Shown here piece by piece: positions 1 through 7,327 of a stretch of 42,388 nucleotides of DNA; positions within the stretch are counted from its first letter, which is position 1; every line of letters begins with the position of its first letter. The DNA is from Nitrosomonas sp. Lineage in GTDB: Bacteria; Pseudomonadota; Gammaproteobacteria; Burkholderiales; Nitrosomonadaceae. The notes under the pieces are model-generated. The model was not told where the DNA came from and made no database searches. It saw only the letters and a list, made by a program, of their open reading frames with translations. The translations under genes were made by a program, and so were the position numbers. Location of the stretch: positions 1 through 42,388 of the forward strand of contig JAJFJG010000149.1 in the NCBI GenBank assembly GCA_021774265.1. The letters run 5' to 3'.

Positions 1-1
1 G

Positions 2-1054
2 CTAGCTGAATTTACTCAATTCGGCACCAATATCATCAATGTCACACCTGGCAAAATAAATACACATGGCGGTTCACTTGGCGCTATCGGTAGTGCGCGG
101 TTATTAACTATTGAGGATGCTTTAGCATTAAAACACTCGCGTTATACCCAATACGTTAATACCAGTGTTATGGGTAATGCAGAAATCCGCGCATTGGGTC
201 GTAGTCGTCGCGTCACAATATATGGCCAAAGCCCTGACTTCCCGAAAGTATTTAATATGAATGTTGCAATTGGTCAGTTCTTACCTGATGATGACCCCCG
301 TAACCCACGTGCTTATGTTGTTTTAGGTTCTAAAGCACGGACTGAACTATTTGGCAATGCGAATCCTCTCGGTGCTATTTTACAAGTCGGCGCTTCACGC
401 TTTCGTGTGATTGGCGTTATGGCATCTAAGGGCCAAGTTCTTGGTTTTGATTTTGATGATACGGTTTATATTCCCACCACACGTGCATTGGAAGTATTTA
501 ATCGTGAAGGCCTTATGGAAATAAACGTCGCCTATCAACCCAACGCACCATTGCAGGCTGTCATTGATGATATACATAGCATTTTAATCGCACGTCATGG
601 GCGCGAAGACTTTACTTTAACACCTCAACAACAAATGCTCAGCACACTGACAACAGTGCTAGATGTATTAAAATTTTCCGTTGCAGCCTTGGGTGGAATT
701 TCCTTGCTGGTTGGGTCAGTTGGCATGGTGACTTTAATGCACATCGCCGTGTCTGAACGTGTGGCAGAAATTGGATTGCTCACTGCATTGGGTGCCACAC
801 GTATGCGGATTCGTATTTTGTTTTTAATGGAATCTACGATACTCTCTTCACTTGGCGGCTTAAGTGGATTAGTCATCGGCTCTGGTATTGCTTGGTTACT
901 GCGATTTTTTGTGAGTGACTTACCGGTTAGTACGCCTTGGGATTATGTGTTTGGTGCGTTAGCCTTGTCTATCTTGATTGGATTGGCTGCCGGGGTAATT
1001 CCAGCAATTCAGGCTGCCAAGATGGATCCTGTCGATGCTTTACGAGCAGAATGA
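2..1054 (+). CDS. MacB/FtsX-type ABC transporter permease, 5'-truncated by window edge
   Basis: This is the C-terminal part of an inner-membrane ABC permease of the MacB family, which works with an ATPase and a periplasmic adaptor to export peptides, lipoproteins or macrolides. The open frame runs in from the window edge, so the Met at 170 is only internal. The first ~200 codons are a periplasmic MacB-type core domain (VLGSKARTELFGNANPLG is typical). It is followed by three hydrophobic segments of an FtsX domain, with the usual cytoplasmic loop SERVAEIGLLTALGATRMRI and the typical ending PAIQAAKMDPVDALRAE. The ATPase gene would be expected upstream, outside the window. Family is clear; the substrate cannot be told from sequence. 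Confidence 0.93.
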   Translation, partial: LAEFTQFGTNIINVTPGKINTHGGSLGAIGSARLLTIEDALALKHSRYTQYVNTSVMGNAEIRALGRSRRVTIYGQSPDFPKVFNMNVAIGQFLPDDDPRNPRAYVVLGSKARTELFGNANPLGAILQVGASRFRVIGVMASKGQVLGFDFDDTVYIPTTRALEVFNREGLMEINVAYQPNAPLQAVIDDIHSILIARHGREDFTLTPQQQMLSTLTTVLDVLKFSVAALGGISLLVGSVGMVTLMHIAVSERVAEIGLLTALGATRMRIRILFLMESTILSSLGGLSGLVIGSGIAWLLRFFVSDLPVSTPWDYVFGALALSILIGLAAGVIPAIQAAKMDPVDALRAE

Positions 1055-1064
1055 TAATTTAAAG

Positions 1065-1091
1065 TTGACTGGATAACAACTACCCAGTCAA
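1065..1091. terminator. Inverted repeat between convergent genes, possible terminator
   Basis: TTGACTGG (1065-1072) and CCAGTCAA (1084-1091) form a perfect 8-bp stem with an 11-nt loop, between the stops of the convergent ABC permease and the secreted protein at 1118. There is no clear T-run on either side, so termination is inferred from position only. Confidence 0.4.
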
Positions 1092-1117
1092 TTAGATGTC
1101 ATAACAAGTAGTAAGTT

Positions 1118-1690
1118 TTAGCCATTATCATCGTCGTTGTGGCCGTCCTCATCGTTATCGTCGTGAGCACCGCTGCCAAAGTTGGGGTTTGCGCCTATGA
1201 AGGAAACTTCCCAATTATCTGAATTGCCACGGCGTTGCATTTCGACAGTAACAACTTCTCCATTAATTTCTACGCAAGGAATTGTCAGCTCACCTTCGTC
1301 AATATTTACAGTTGAAATACATTCTTGTACATCGACCACTACATCGGTAATTAACAAGCAAGAAGTAATATCAACAGTGACAATATCAATTCCGATTTTA
1401 TCTAAATTTTCATCGAGAACATCAATTGTAATAATCGCATTGTTAGTCTCTATGGCAACATCAGTTGCTGTAGCTAATAAATTGGACACATTTGTTACAC
1501 CATCCGGGGCAAAATGCCCATCAGAAAAACATGCATTTACTTCATTCGTTAAAATATTTCTAGCAATTAAACCGCCATCCGCAATTAGAGCTAAATCACC
1601 CTGAACTGCGACGTTATTCGCAGATGCCAAGCTAACACTTCCAAACAAATATGAAACTGATAATACCAATGATAATATTAATTTTTTCAT
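1118..1690 (-). CDS. Secreted acidic-tailed hypothetical protein
   Basis: The function is not recognised. The 190-residue product begins with a clear Sec signal peptide (MKK followed by a hydrophobic stretch, likely cleaved after ASA near residue 24). The mature part is rich in Val, Ile, Asn and Asp, contains four Cys (NAC, SC, QEC and IPC contexts) that could form two disulfides, and looks beta-rich. The last ~15 residues are almost all Asp, Asn, Glu, Gly and His (GAHDDNDEDGHNDDDNG), which could bind divalent cations; that is inference. A GAGG ribosome-binding site lies at 1698-1701, just upstream of the ATG. The gene converges on the ABC permease and is probably monocistronic. Confidence 0.8.
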   Translation of the reverse strand: MKKLILSLVLSVSYLFGSVSLASANNVAVQGDLALIADGGLIARNILTNEVNACFSDGHFAPDGVTNVSNLLATATDVAIETNNAIITIDVLDENLDKIGIDIVTVDITSCLLITDVVVDVQECISTVNIDEGELTIPCVEINGEVVTVEMQRRGNSDNWEVSFIGANPNFGSGAHDDNDEDGHNDDDNG

Positions 1691-1884
1691 GATGCATCCT
1701 CAAAGAAACATAAATAATTGATTTTTTCTAAAAATACGAATAAGTTGAATGACTAATGACTAAAGTTCCACTCGACAATGGATTTCAATAAATAACGACT
1801 TTTCAATAAAAACATTTAACTTGTGATTTCCCGAGACCTGATAACTAGTATAGTCGCGAGATAAGAACTTGGATTAAGCGTACA

Positions 1885-2240
1885 GAGGCGCTGCAGCGCG
1901 ACTTGTCATCGGATTAGGGGGTTGGAGGCTCCGCTTGTTTTATCCGCTAGCGAGAAAATGGTGTGTGTAAGAAATTTCTGAATACCTTGATTGATTAACC
2001 AGATTACGAATGAGTTATGATTGATGCTAGTCATTACAGAACACACCCACAATCGATAGGCGAAAAATGCGGTAATCAGGGCATAAGTCGAACAAAATAG
2101 GTTGTTCAGCACAAAAATACATTTGGCTGTAGATTCGTGTGGCATGCAGATCAGAATACTTGTCACGAAAGGTGCCTGAGCTGATTTGCACTAGCTCAGA
2201 CCTGAAGCGTTACATTATTCGCTAAGTTACATTACACCAA
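1885..2240 (+). pseudogene. Decayed IS5-family transposase relic
   Basis: Read on the plus strand with stops and frameshifts allowed, this stretch follows the IS5-family DDE transposase: RDLSSD(stop)G at 1897-1920, then RENGVC-KKFLNTLID(stop)PDYE(stop)VMIDASH at 1951-2034, then HPQS-IGEKCGNQGISRTK, then after a frameshift STKIHLAVDSCGMQIRILVTKGA, then ADC. The MIDAS Asp corresponds to the first DDE acid. Stop codons sit where family members have Trp or Gln (TAG at 1948-1950, TAA at 1996-1998, TGA at 2011-2013). No open frame on either strand gives a normal protein. It is an old, non-functional remnant, with the C-terminal third missing or unrecognisable beyond about 2240. Confidence 0.75.
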
Positions 2241-2431
2241 CATAGAAAATAGTAAAATTAAAAAAGTGGCTTAAATTCGCTTCAAAAAAACTTGATTGCT
2301 ATAGTAAGTTTAGAAAAGGCTATTAGTGCAAAGATAACGAATGCTAAATGGACGAAAATTATTGGATCTTGACTCTTGAAAGATATGACAAATTACGCTA
2401 GTTGCCAGTGTTAATACGTGTTTTGTATTGA

Positions 2432-3346
2432 TTATATAGCAAGAACTATAGCAACATAGACGCATACTAAGCTGCCAGAAAATGCAGATGCCGCATAAAT
2501 GCGAAATCGTTTAGCCAACGTTTTTTGACTTCGATTTGATATAATGAATGGGTGACGTTTACTTGGTAAGTTAGCAAGAAGATGTACAGTTGGTGCTGCA
2601 AATAAATCGGCCCGTCGTTTATCGGCTTCTTGACTGGCGGCTTCACGAACTTTAGCCCATTCGTCCATGTCGATTTCGCCATTACTGTCTTTATCAAAAT
2701 TTTGTAGTATCCAGTCATAATTCTCTTTCCATTCGCGGATGACATTACCGGTTATTTTGTGATTACTGGGAATATTTCTTCCACCACCAATGCTTTGAAA
2801 GTTTCCAAGCGCATAAATCACATCATGTATATAGATGAATCGTTCGGTATATCGATAACGACGACCACCTAAATTACGTAAAAATCTATTGCCACTGCTT
2901 ACCTGTTCATTTGGCTTTTCTGTATTTCCATACCAGACACGCTTATGTTCTGTGATAACTTCAGCCCCTTGTGGGTCTATAACGCAGATACCTGTTCTGT
3001 CATCAATCTGAAACCATTGCGCACTGGCTCCTTGATCAATAGTATACCAATGTCCGTGCTTTCCTTTTCTATAACGTTCTACTTTATAGTCAAACCAAAC
3101 ACAAGGTGTACCAGAGAGCGGCGCTTTTTGTCCGCCTACATCACCGGCGGATACCCCGCCTATTAACTCAACGTACCCTTGTGCTGCAGAGCGAATTCTC
3201 GAAGTAGGCGTGTCTTCAATGAGTCGTGCGCGCTTGAGGTAATAAAACATTAAACTAAAAAGAGTAAGTGCAATTACTATTGAAAATATGAGGCCATAAA
3301 AAACTTCATCACTTGTTAAACCTGACTTCCATTGGGTTGCAATCAT
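2432..3346 (-). CDS. GIDE-domain membrane protein with EF-hand
   Basis: This 304-residue membrane protein is the partner of the LemA-like gene. Residues ~15-37 form one TM segment. Residues ~50-200 match the GIDE-type domain known from MUL1-like proteins and many bacteria (PLSGTPCVWFDYKVERY, then a basic region, YTERFIYIHDVIYALG). Residues 218-229 form a canonical EF-hand loop with D218, D220, N222, G223, D226 and E229, and ~281-303 form a second TM segment. There is no RING finger, so it is not a ubiquitin ligase; the bacterial role is unknown. Its ATG overlaps the LemA stop by 4 nt (ATGA at 3343-3346), which implies translational coupling. Confidence 0.82.
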   Translation of the reverse strand: MIATQWKSGLTSDEVFYGLIFSIVIALTLFSLMFYYLKRARLIEDTPTSRIRSAAQGYVELIGGVSAGDVGGQKAPLSGTPCVWFDYKVERYRKGKHGHWYTIDQGASAQWFQIDDRTGICVIDPQGAEVITEHKRVWYGNTEKPNEQVSSGNRFLRNLGGRRYRYTERFIYIHDVIYALGNFQSIGGGRNIPSNHKITGNVIREWKENYDWILQNFDKDSNGEIDMDEWAKVREAASQEADKRRADLFAAPTVHLLANLPSKRHPFIISNRSQKTLAKRFRIYAASAFSGSLVCVYVAIVLAI

Positions 3347-3915
3347 GCAAAGAGAAGTTTCATGTCAACATCGGCCTTTTCATTTTCAGTGAACTCTAAT
3401 AAATCGAAAGCTTTAAATCCTAAATTGCGTGCAATAATGACATCTGGAAATTGTTCGATACGGACATTATTCAAGTTAACGGAATCATTATAAAATTCAC
3501 GTCGGTCCGCTATGTCGTGCTCTATCCCGGTGATACGAGACTGTAAATGCTGAAATGATTCGTTGGCTTTTAAGTCCGGGTAATCTTCCGCCAGAGCAAA
3601 TAAATTACCAAGTCCGATACGTAATTGAGTTTCTGCAGGGCCTAATGCTTTTATGTCGGAATTTTGTTGGGCAGAAAAAACCGCTGAACGTGCTTTGATA
3701 ATTGCTTCTAACGCTCCTTTCTCATAGCCCATATATTGCTTGCAGGTCTCAACTAGTTTTGGTAATTCATCATGCCGCTGTTTGAGAAGGACATCTATAT
3801 TTGACCAAGCTTTGGAAACGTTATGTTTGAGTCTAACTAAATTGTTATATATAAGTATGGCATATATAGCCGCGATGCATAATACAGCAACTAAGACCCA
3901 TAAATAGCTATCCAT
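3343..3915 (-). CDS. lemA: LemA family protein
   Basis: LemA family membrane protein of 190 residues. It has one N-terminal TM helix (~5-24), the family signature YNNLVRLKHNVSKAWSNIDV at ~23-42, then LLKQRHDELPKLVETCKQYM and a long helical, coiled-coil-like region. Topology is an N-out anchor with a helical bundle facing the cytoplasm in known members. The biochemical function of LemA is unknown. It is the first gene of a two-gene unit with the GIDE/EF-hand protein, whose start overlaps this stop by 4 nt; LemA next to a GIDE or TPM membrane protein is a recurring bacterial arrangement. Confidence 0.93.
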   Translation of the reverse strand: MDSYLWVLVAVLCIAAIYAILIYNNLVRLKHNVSKAWSNIDVLLKQRHDELPKLVETCKQYMGYEKGALEAIIKARSAVFSAQQNSDIKALGPAETQLRIGLGNLFALAEDYPDLKANESFQHLQSRITGIEHDIADRREFYNDSVNLNNVRIEQFPDVIIARNLGFKAFDLLEFTENEKADVDMKLLFA

Positions 3916-3981
3916 AGTAATCTATTCCTCAGCTAATGTTGTAACAACAAATTAATTTCATGGCAGAGATTCAATCTCATA

Positions 3982-4278
3982 TTAAGATGCGTATTTTTGA
4001 CGATTATCTAACTCATTGACTTCGGCATAATTTAGAAAATTAAAATAGGATTCTAGCGATAGATAATATTTATTGCACCCTCCGATTCCTTCAGGATATA
4101 CAAAAGATTCACGTATGATTTGCCATATCCTTTCGTGTTCTTCAAAGGTTTCTATGCTATATCCACATGCTTGCATTTCTGACTTCAAGTCATCGTAAGT
4201 TAACCCTCTACCACCCATTGAAAGATCAATGGCACCGCATGTAAGCACTTGAATTAAAAATTTATCATCTTTAGGCAT
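3982..4278 (-). CDS. Small hypothetical protein
   Basis: No function is recognised. The 98-residue product is soluble, mixed charge, with no signal peptide or TM segment, and reads like a compact helical protein (DDLKSEMQACGYSIETFEEHERIWQIIRESF, then YYLSLESYFNFLNYAEVNEL). Aromatic-rich helices and balanced charge suggest a real gene rather than chance. No strong Shine-Dalgarno is visible before the ATG. It lies downstream of nothing obvious on its strand; the LemA pair starts 66 nt further along in the same direction, so weak co-transcription is possible. Confidence 0.6.
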   Translation of the reverse strand: MPKDDKFLIQVLTCGAIDLSMGGRGLTYDDLKSEMQACGYSIETFEEHERIWQIIRESFVYPEGIGGCNKYYLSLESYFNFLNYAEVNELDNRQKYAS

Positions 4279-4695
4279 AGTAGTAAAAATCTAGAGTAAT
4301 TAAAGAAACGTTTAATTGAAATCACATTCGAAGGCTATCAAACATCGTTTCTAGAAAACTAATTCAAGTGTAGGATAAGAACGGAATTTACAATGTGACG
4401 GATAAACACATTTTTATGGGGTATATTTCTGTTAAAAGAATAATTAACAGATGAATATTTAGAACATCAGCTGAAATAAAAAAACAGATACCGGTTAATT
4501 CTTTATATCTGGATGCTATTTTGTTTTATTCTCTATTACGCAGAATACGAAATATAATGCTTGTTGGCGAATTATGAGAAACATTGCGCGGCTGAATCAA
4601 ACATCCAAAATTAAGAAATATTGTGCCAACAAAATGACTGTCAGTTAAATATTTCGGCGCATGAAATCTGCCTATAGTTAAAAATATTTATTAGA
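4279..4695. other. Intergenic, no gene seen
   Basis: AT-rich sequence of about 420 bp with stops in all frames. The only structure noted is a separated 8-bp inverted repeat, TTGTTGGC (4561-4568) and GCCAACAA (4625-4632), which is probably chance. It should contain the promoter of the 98-residue gene. Confidence 0.5.
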
Positions 4696-5055
4696 CTAAT
4701 ATCTTGATCCATATGTTGTTTCTCTGGAAAAATCGTTCCATACATATTGTGGCTGAACCGATGATGGGCCAGTAGGAATCATAAATGTGACTACATCCAA
4801 TAGACCGACTACCGTGCGGCCAATTGTGTGTACTACACCAGTAACGACGCCAATTGTCATGCCATAGGGTATTCCTTTATTCTGTGTTGTAATGACGATG
4901 TTTTTTGGTAATTCAACGACGCCCGTTGCAACATTGGCAATGCCACTAACAAATTTCTCGCCCGTAATATTTTGGTAGCTCTGTGCAAGAACCGTTTGTG
5001 CTGAAAGAAAAAATAAAAAAGATGCAATCATGAGTAATATGAATATTTTTTTCAC
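4696..5055 (-). CDS. Exosortase-associated TIGR04073-like secreted protein
   Basis: A short secreted protein with an N-terminal signal peptide (KKIFILLMIASFLFFLSA, cleavage near VLAQ). The mature part matches the pattern of the TIGR04073 'exosortase system-associated' family: GEKFVSGIANVATGVVELPKNI, then a Gly-rich hydrophobic stretch GMTIGVVTGVVHTIGRTVVGLLDVVTFMIPTGP. The biochemical role is unknown; the family was named by co-occurrence with exosortase/PEP-CTERM systems. I chose the GTG at 5053-5055 because GGAG sits 6 nt upstream of it; an in-frame ATG at 5065-5067 is possible but has no ribosome-binding site. No exosortase or PEP-CTERM gene is visible nearby. Confidence 0.8.
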   Translation of the reverse strand: MKKIFILLMIASFLFFLSAQTVLAQSYQNITGEKFVSGIANVATGVVELPKNIVITTQNKGIPYGMTIGVVTGVVHTIGRTVVGLLDVVTFMIPTGPSSVQPQYVWNDFSRETTYGSRY

Positions 5056-5754
5056 TAATAACTCCATTGGTTAGGAATAAAAAAACGATGATTCTATGGC
5101 TATTTCGAAACCTGACAATAATTGTTTCAAATTCATCTTTGTATCTATTGAAATGGTACGTAGCTAAATAAGAGAAATACTACCATGCATTATTTGAAGA
5201 GTAGCAAAGGAATGGCTAATAATTCACCGACTAATTTAATTTTTCGGTAAGCTGTGCAAAGTATATGTACATGACCTTTAAGCAACATAACCACTCAAAC
5301 TCAATACGGAACAGCTCTTCTATTCATGTGTGGTCTTCATAATACAAAAACTCTGATTATCAGCATTTTATTTTTTACAAATCTATTTTAGTACAAATTC
5401 TGTTTAATCTCTAAAAAAGATCCGGCAGACAAAATTTGATAATAATCTGCAGAATGCTAAAATGAAAAAAAACAAAAAAGTTAGTAAGCAAAGTGGATAT
5501 TGATAAGAAAAGTAATTTCATAGAAACTATATTCAAATGCATAGAGAATATCTGAAGTCAAGCAGAGCGGCGTATTTGTATACTTATTGGTGTGCCACGC
5601 AACCATTTCCGTCTTTATTTATAAGATTCCGATTGACATTTTATCAACAGTGTCTCAAATATTCATTTAAAACTACTGTATCGATTGGTCAAGTAAAAAC
5701 TAGGCTAGTTAACTAAAGCGGCTTCTTTAATTATATAAGGTATTGCAATAACAT
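5056..5754. other. Long intergenic region, no gene seen
   Basis: About 700 bp of AT-rich DNA between divergently transcribed genes (TIGR04073-like on minus, TPR protein on plus). I found no open frame with protein-like composition, no tRNA or rRNA and no strong hairpin. It must hold promoters for both flanking genes. Confidence 0.5.
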
Positions 5755-6375
5755 ATGAAAATAATCATAAGTACTTTTATAATCATAATTTCTTTAATAC
5801 CTTATCAACTATTGGCTGAAAGTTATTGCGGAGATATTAATGATCATAGGTATGGTCCGTATGATTATACTAATCCAGACCATAGAAAAAATAAATTGCC
5901 AGTAGTTGAAGGAGCTCATTTTACTAAAAATGTAGAACGGCTAATCGAAGGAAATACAGGAAGACTTGGGGCAGAAATAGCTTATACATTACGTTCCTTC
6001 CCAAATCACGTCCGCGCACTCTCTGCAATGAGTAAGCTTGCGATTAGAGATAAGACGAATCAACCCGGTGGCTCTAGCCATACCGTCTTATGTTTTTTTG
6101 AACGTGCTATCCGATTTAAACCAGATGATGCAATGGTACGCTCAATATTCGGCGGCCATTTATTAAAAATTGGGCAATCTGATATGGCAATGGAACAATT
6201 AATTATTGCGGCGGAACTTGATCCTAATAACCCGACATTTAATTACAATCTTGGGTTATTGTATTTTGATAAAAAAAATTATGCCCAAGCAAAAAGTTAT
6301 GCAAATAGGGCCTATTCTCAAAATTTTCCACTGCCAGGGTTAAAGGATAAGCTTAAGAACATCGGTAAATGGTAA
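5755..6375 (+). CDS. Secreted tetratricopeptide-repeat protein
   Basis: A 206-residue exported protein with a signal peptide (cleavage near LLAES, residue ~22). The N-terminal mature part has CGDINDHRYGPYDYTNPDHR and VVEGAHFTKNVERLIEGNTG, a conserved-looking module that often precedes TPRs in proteobacterial periplasmic proteins. Residues ~110-195 form about two TPR units (FERAIRFKPDDAMVRSIFGGHLL, then MEQLIIAAELDPNN, then FNYNLGLLYFDKKNYAQAKSYA). TPRs mediate protein-protein contacts; the partner is unknown. The ATG at 5755 lies directly before the hydrophobic leader. It is followed 81 nt later by yicC but is probably an independent unit. Confidence 0.85.
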   Translation: MKIIISTFIIIISLIPYQLLAESYCGDINDHRYGPYDYTNPDHRKNKLPVVEGAHFTKNVERLIEGNTGRLGAEIAYTLRSFPNHVRALSAMSKLAIRDKTNQPGGSSHTVLCFFERAIRFKPDDAMVRSIFGGHLLKIGQSDMAMEQLIIAAELDPNNPTFNYNLGLLYFDKKNYAQAKSYANRAYSQNFPLPGLKDKLKNIGKW

Positions 6376-6456
6376 ATATGGATAAATTTTTTATTCGTTT
6401 AAACACGTATTAAAGCAACAATTTTTAGGTTTCTCCAGCTAATTTAAAGAGACAAT

Positions 6457-7323
6457 ATGATTTATAGCATGACCGGATATGCGGTAGCGACAAAAGAAAT
6501 TTTAAGCGGCTCATTAAATATCGAATTGCGTACTTTAAATAGTCGTTATCTTGATATCCTGTTTCGTATACCCGATGAATTTCGTCCATTAGAGCTTACC
6601 ATGCGTGAGCTGCTAACCACTCAACTCGATCGAGGAAAAATTGAATGCCGCTTAAATTTTTCTGCTCGCTCGAGTTTCGAACACCCATACCATTTAAATC
6701 TTCGGTTATTCAAAAAGTTAGTTGAATTAAATCAGACCATAAAATCTTCTCTTCCAGAGGCTCAGAGTTTAAGTGTTGCAGAAATACTTAACTGGCCAAG
6801 TATGTTTGCTGACGAGACTAATCCAACAGATAGTTTGCATGAAAATAGTTTGGCGTTATTACAAGAGGCGTTAAATGGTCTTGCAGCAACACGTACACGT
6901 GAAGGAGAAAAACTTAAAAATATTTTGCTGGATCGTTTAAGGAAAATGCGAGCGTTAATAGCAACTGCACAACCGCATATTCCTGGGCTTATAGCAGCAT
7001 TTGAAGAAAAACTAAGGAATCGATTAAAAGAAGCAGCAATCAATCAGGAAGATGAGCGAATACGTCAGGAAATATCACTCTTTGCAGGAAAAATCGATAT
7101 TGATGAAGAGTTATCCCGTTTACAAACCCATTTAGATGAAGTGGAACGCATTCTTAATGAAGGCGGTTCAGTCGGCAAACGGTTAGATTTTATGATGCAA
7201 GAACTTAACCGTGAAGCTAACACCATTGGCTCAAAATCAGTGGATTTAGAAATATCGAAAATTTCAATGGAATTAAAAGTGTTAATTGAACAAATGCGAG
7301 AGCAAGTTCAGAATATTGAATGA
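6457..7323 (+). CDS. yicC: YicC family endoribonuclease-like protein
   Basis: Full-length (288 residues) YicC. The hallmark start MIYSMTGYA is present, then SLNIELRTLNSRYLDILFRIP, the middle helical region, and the conserved C-terminal domain (DEELSRLQTHLDEV, GKRLDFMMQELNREANTIGSKS). E. coli YicC is described as an endoribonuclease acting on small RNAs; I infer a similar cytoplasmic RNA role here. The gene usually sits near gmk and rpoZ in gammaproteobacteria, but no such gene is in this window. It converges on the helicase gene with only 4 nt between the stops, leaving no room for a dedicated terminator. Confidence 0.96.
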   Translation: MIYSMTGYAVATKEILSGSLNIELRTLNSRYLDILFRIPDEFRPLELTMRELLTTQLDRGKIECRLNFSARSSFEHPYHLNLRLFKKLVELNQTIKSSLPEAQSLSVAEILNWPSMFADETNPTDSLHENSLALLQEALNGLAATRTREGEKLKNILLDRLRKMRALIATAQPHIPGLIAAFEEKLRNRLKEAAINQEDERIRQEISLFAGKIDIDEELSRLQTHLDEVERILNEGGSVGKRLDFMMQELNREANTIGSKSVDLEISKISMELKVLIEQMREQVQNIE

Positions 7324-7327
7324 AACC

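Noticed and set aside
1906-2166. 86-codon minus-strand frame
   Set aside because: It is the reverse of the decayed IS5 transposase; the plus-strand reading has family similarity, this one does not.
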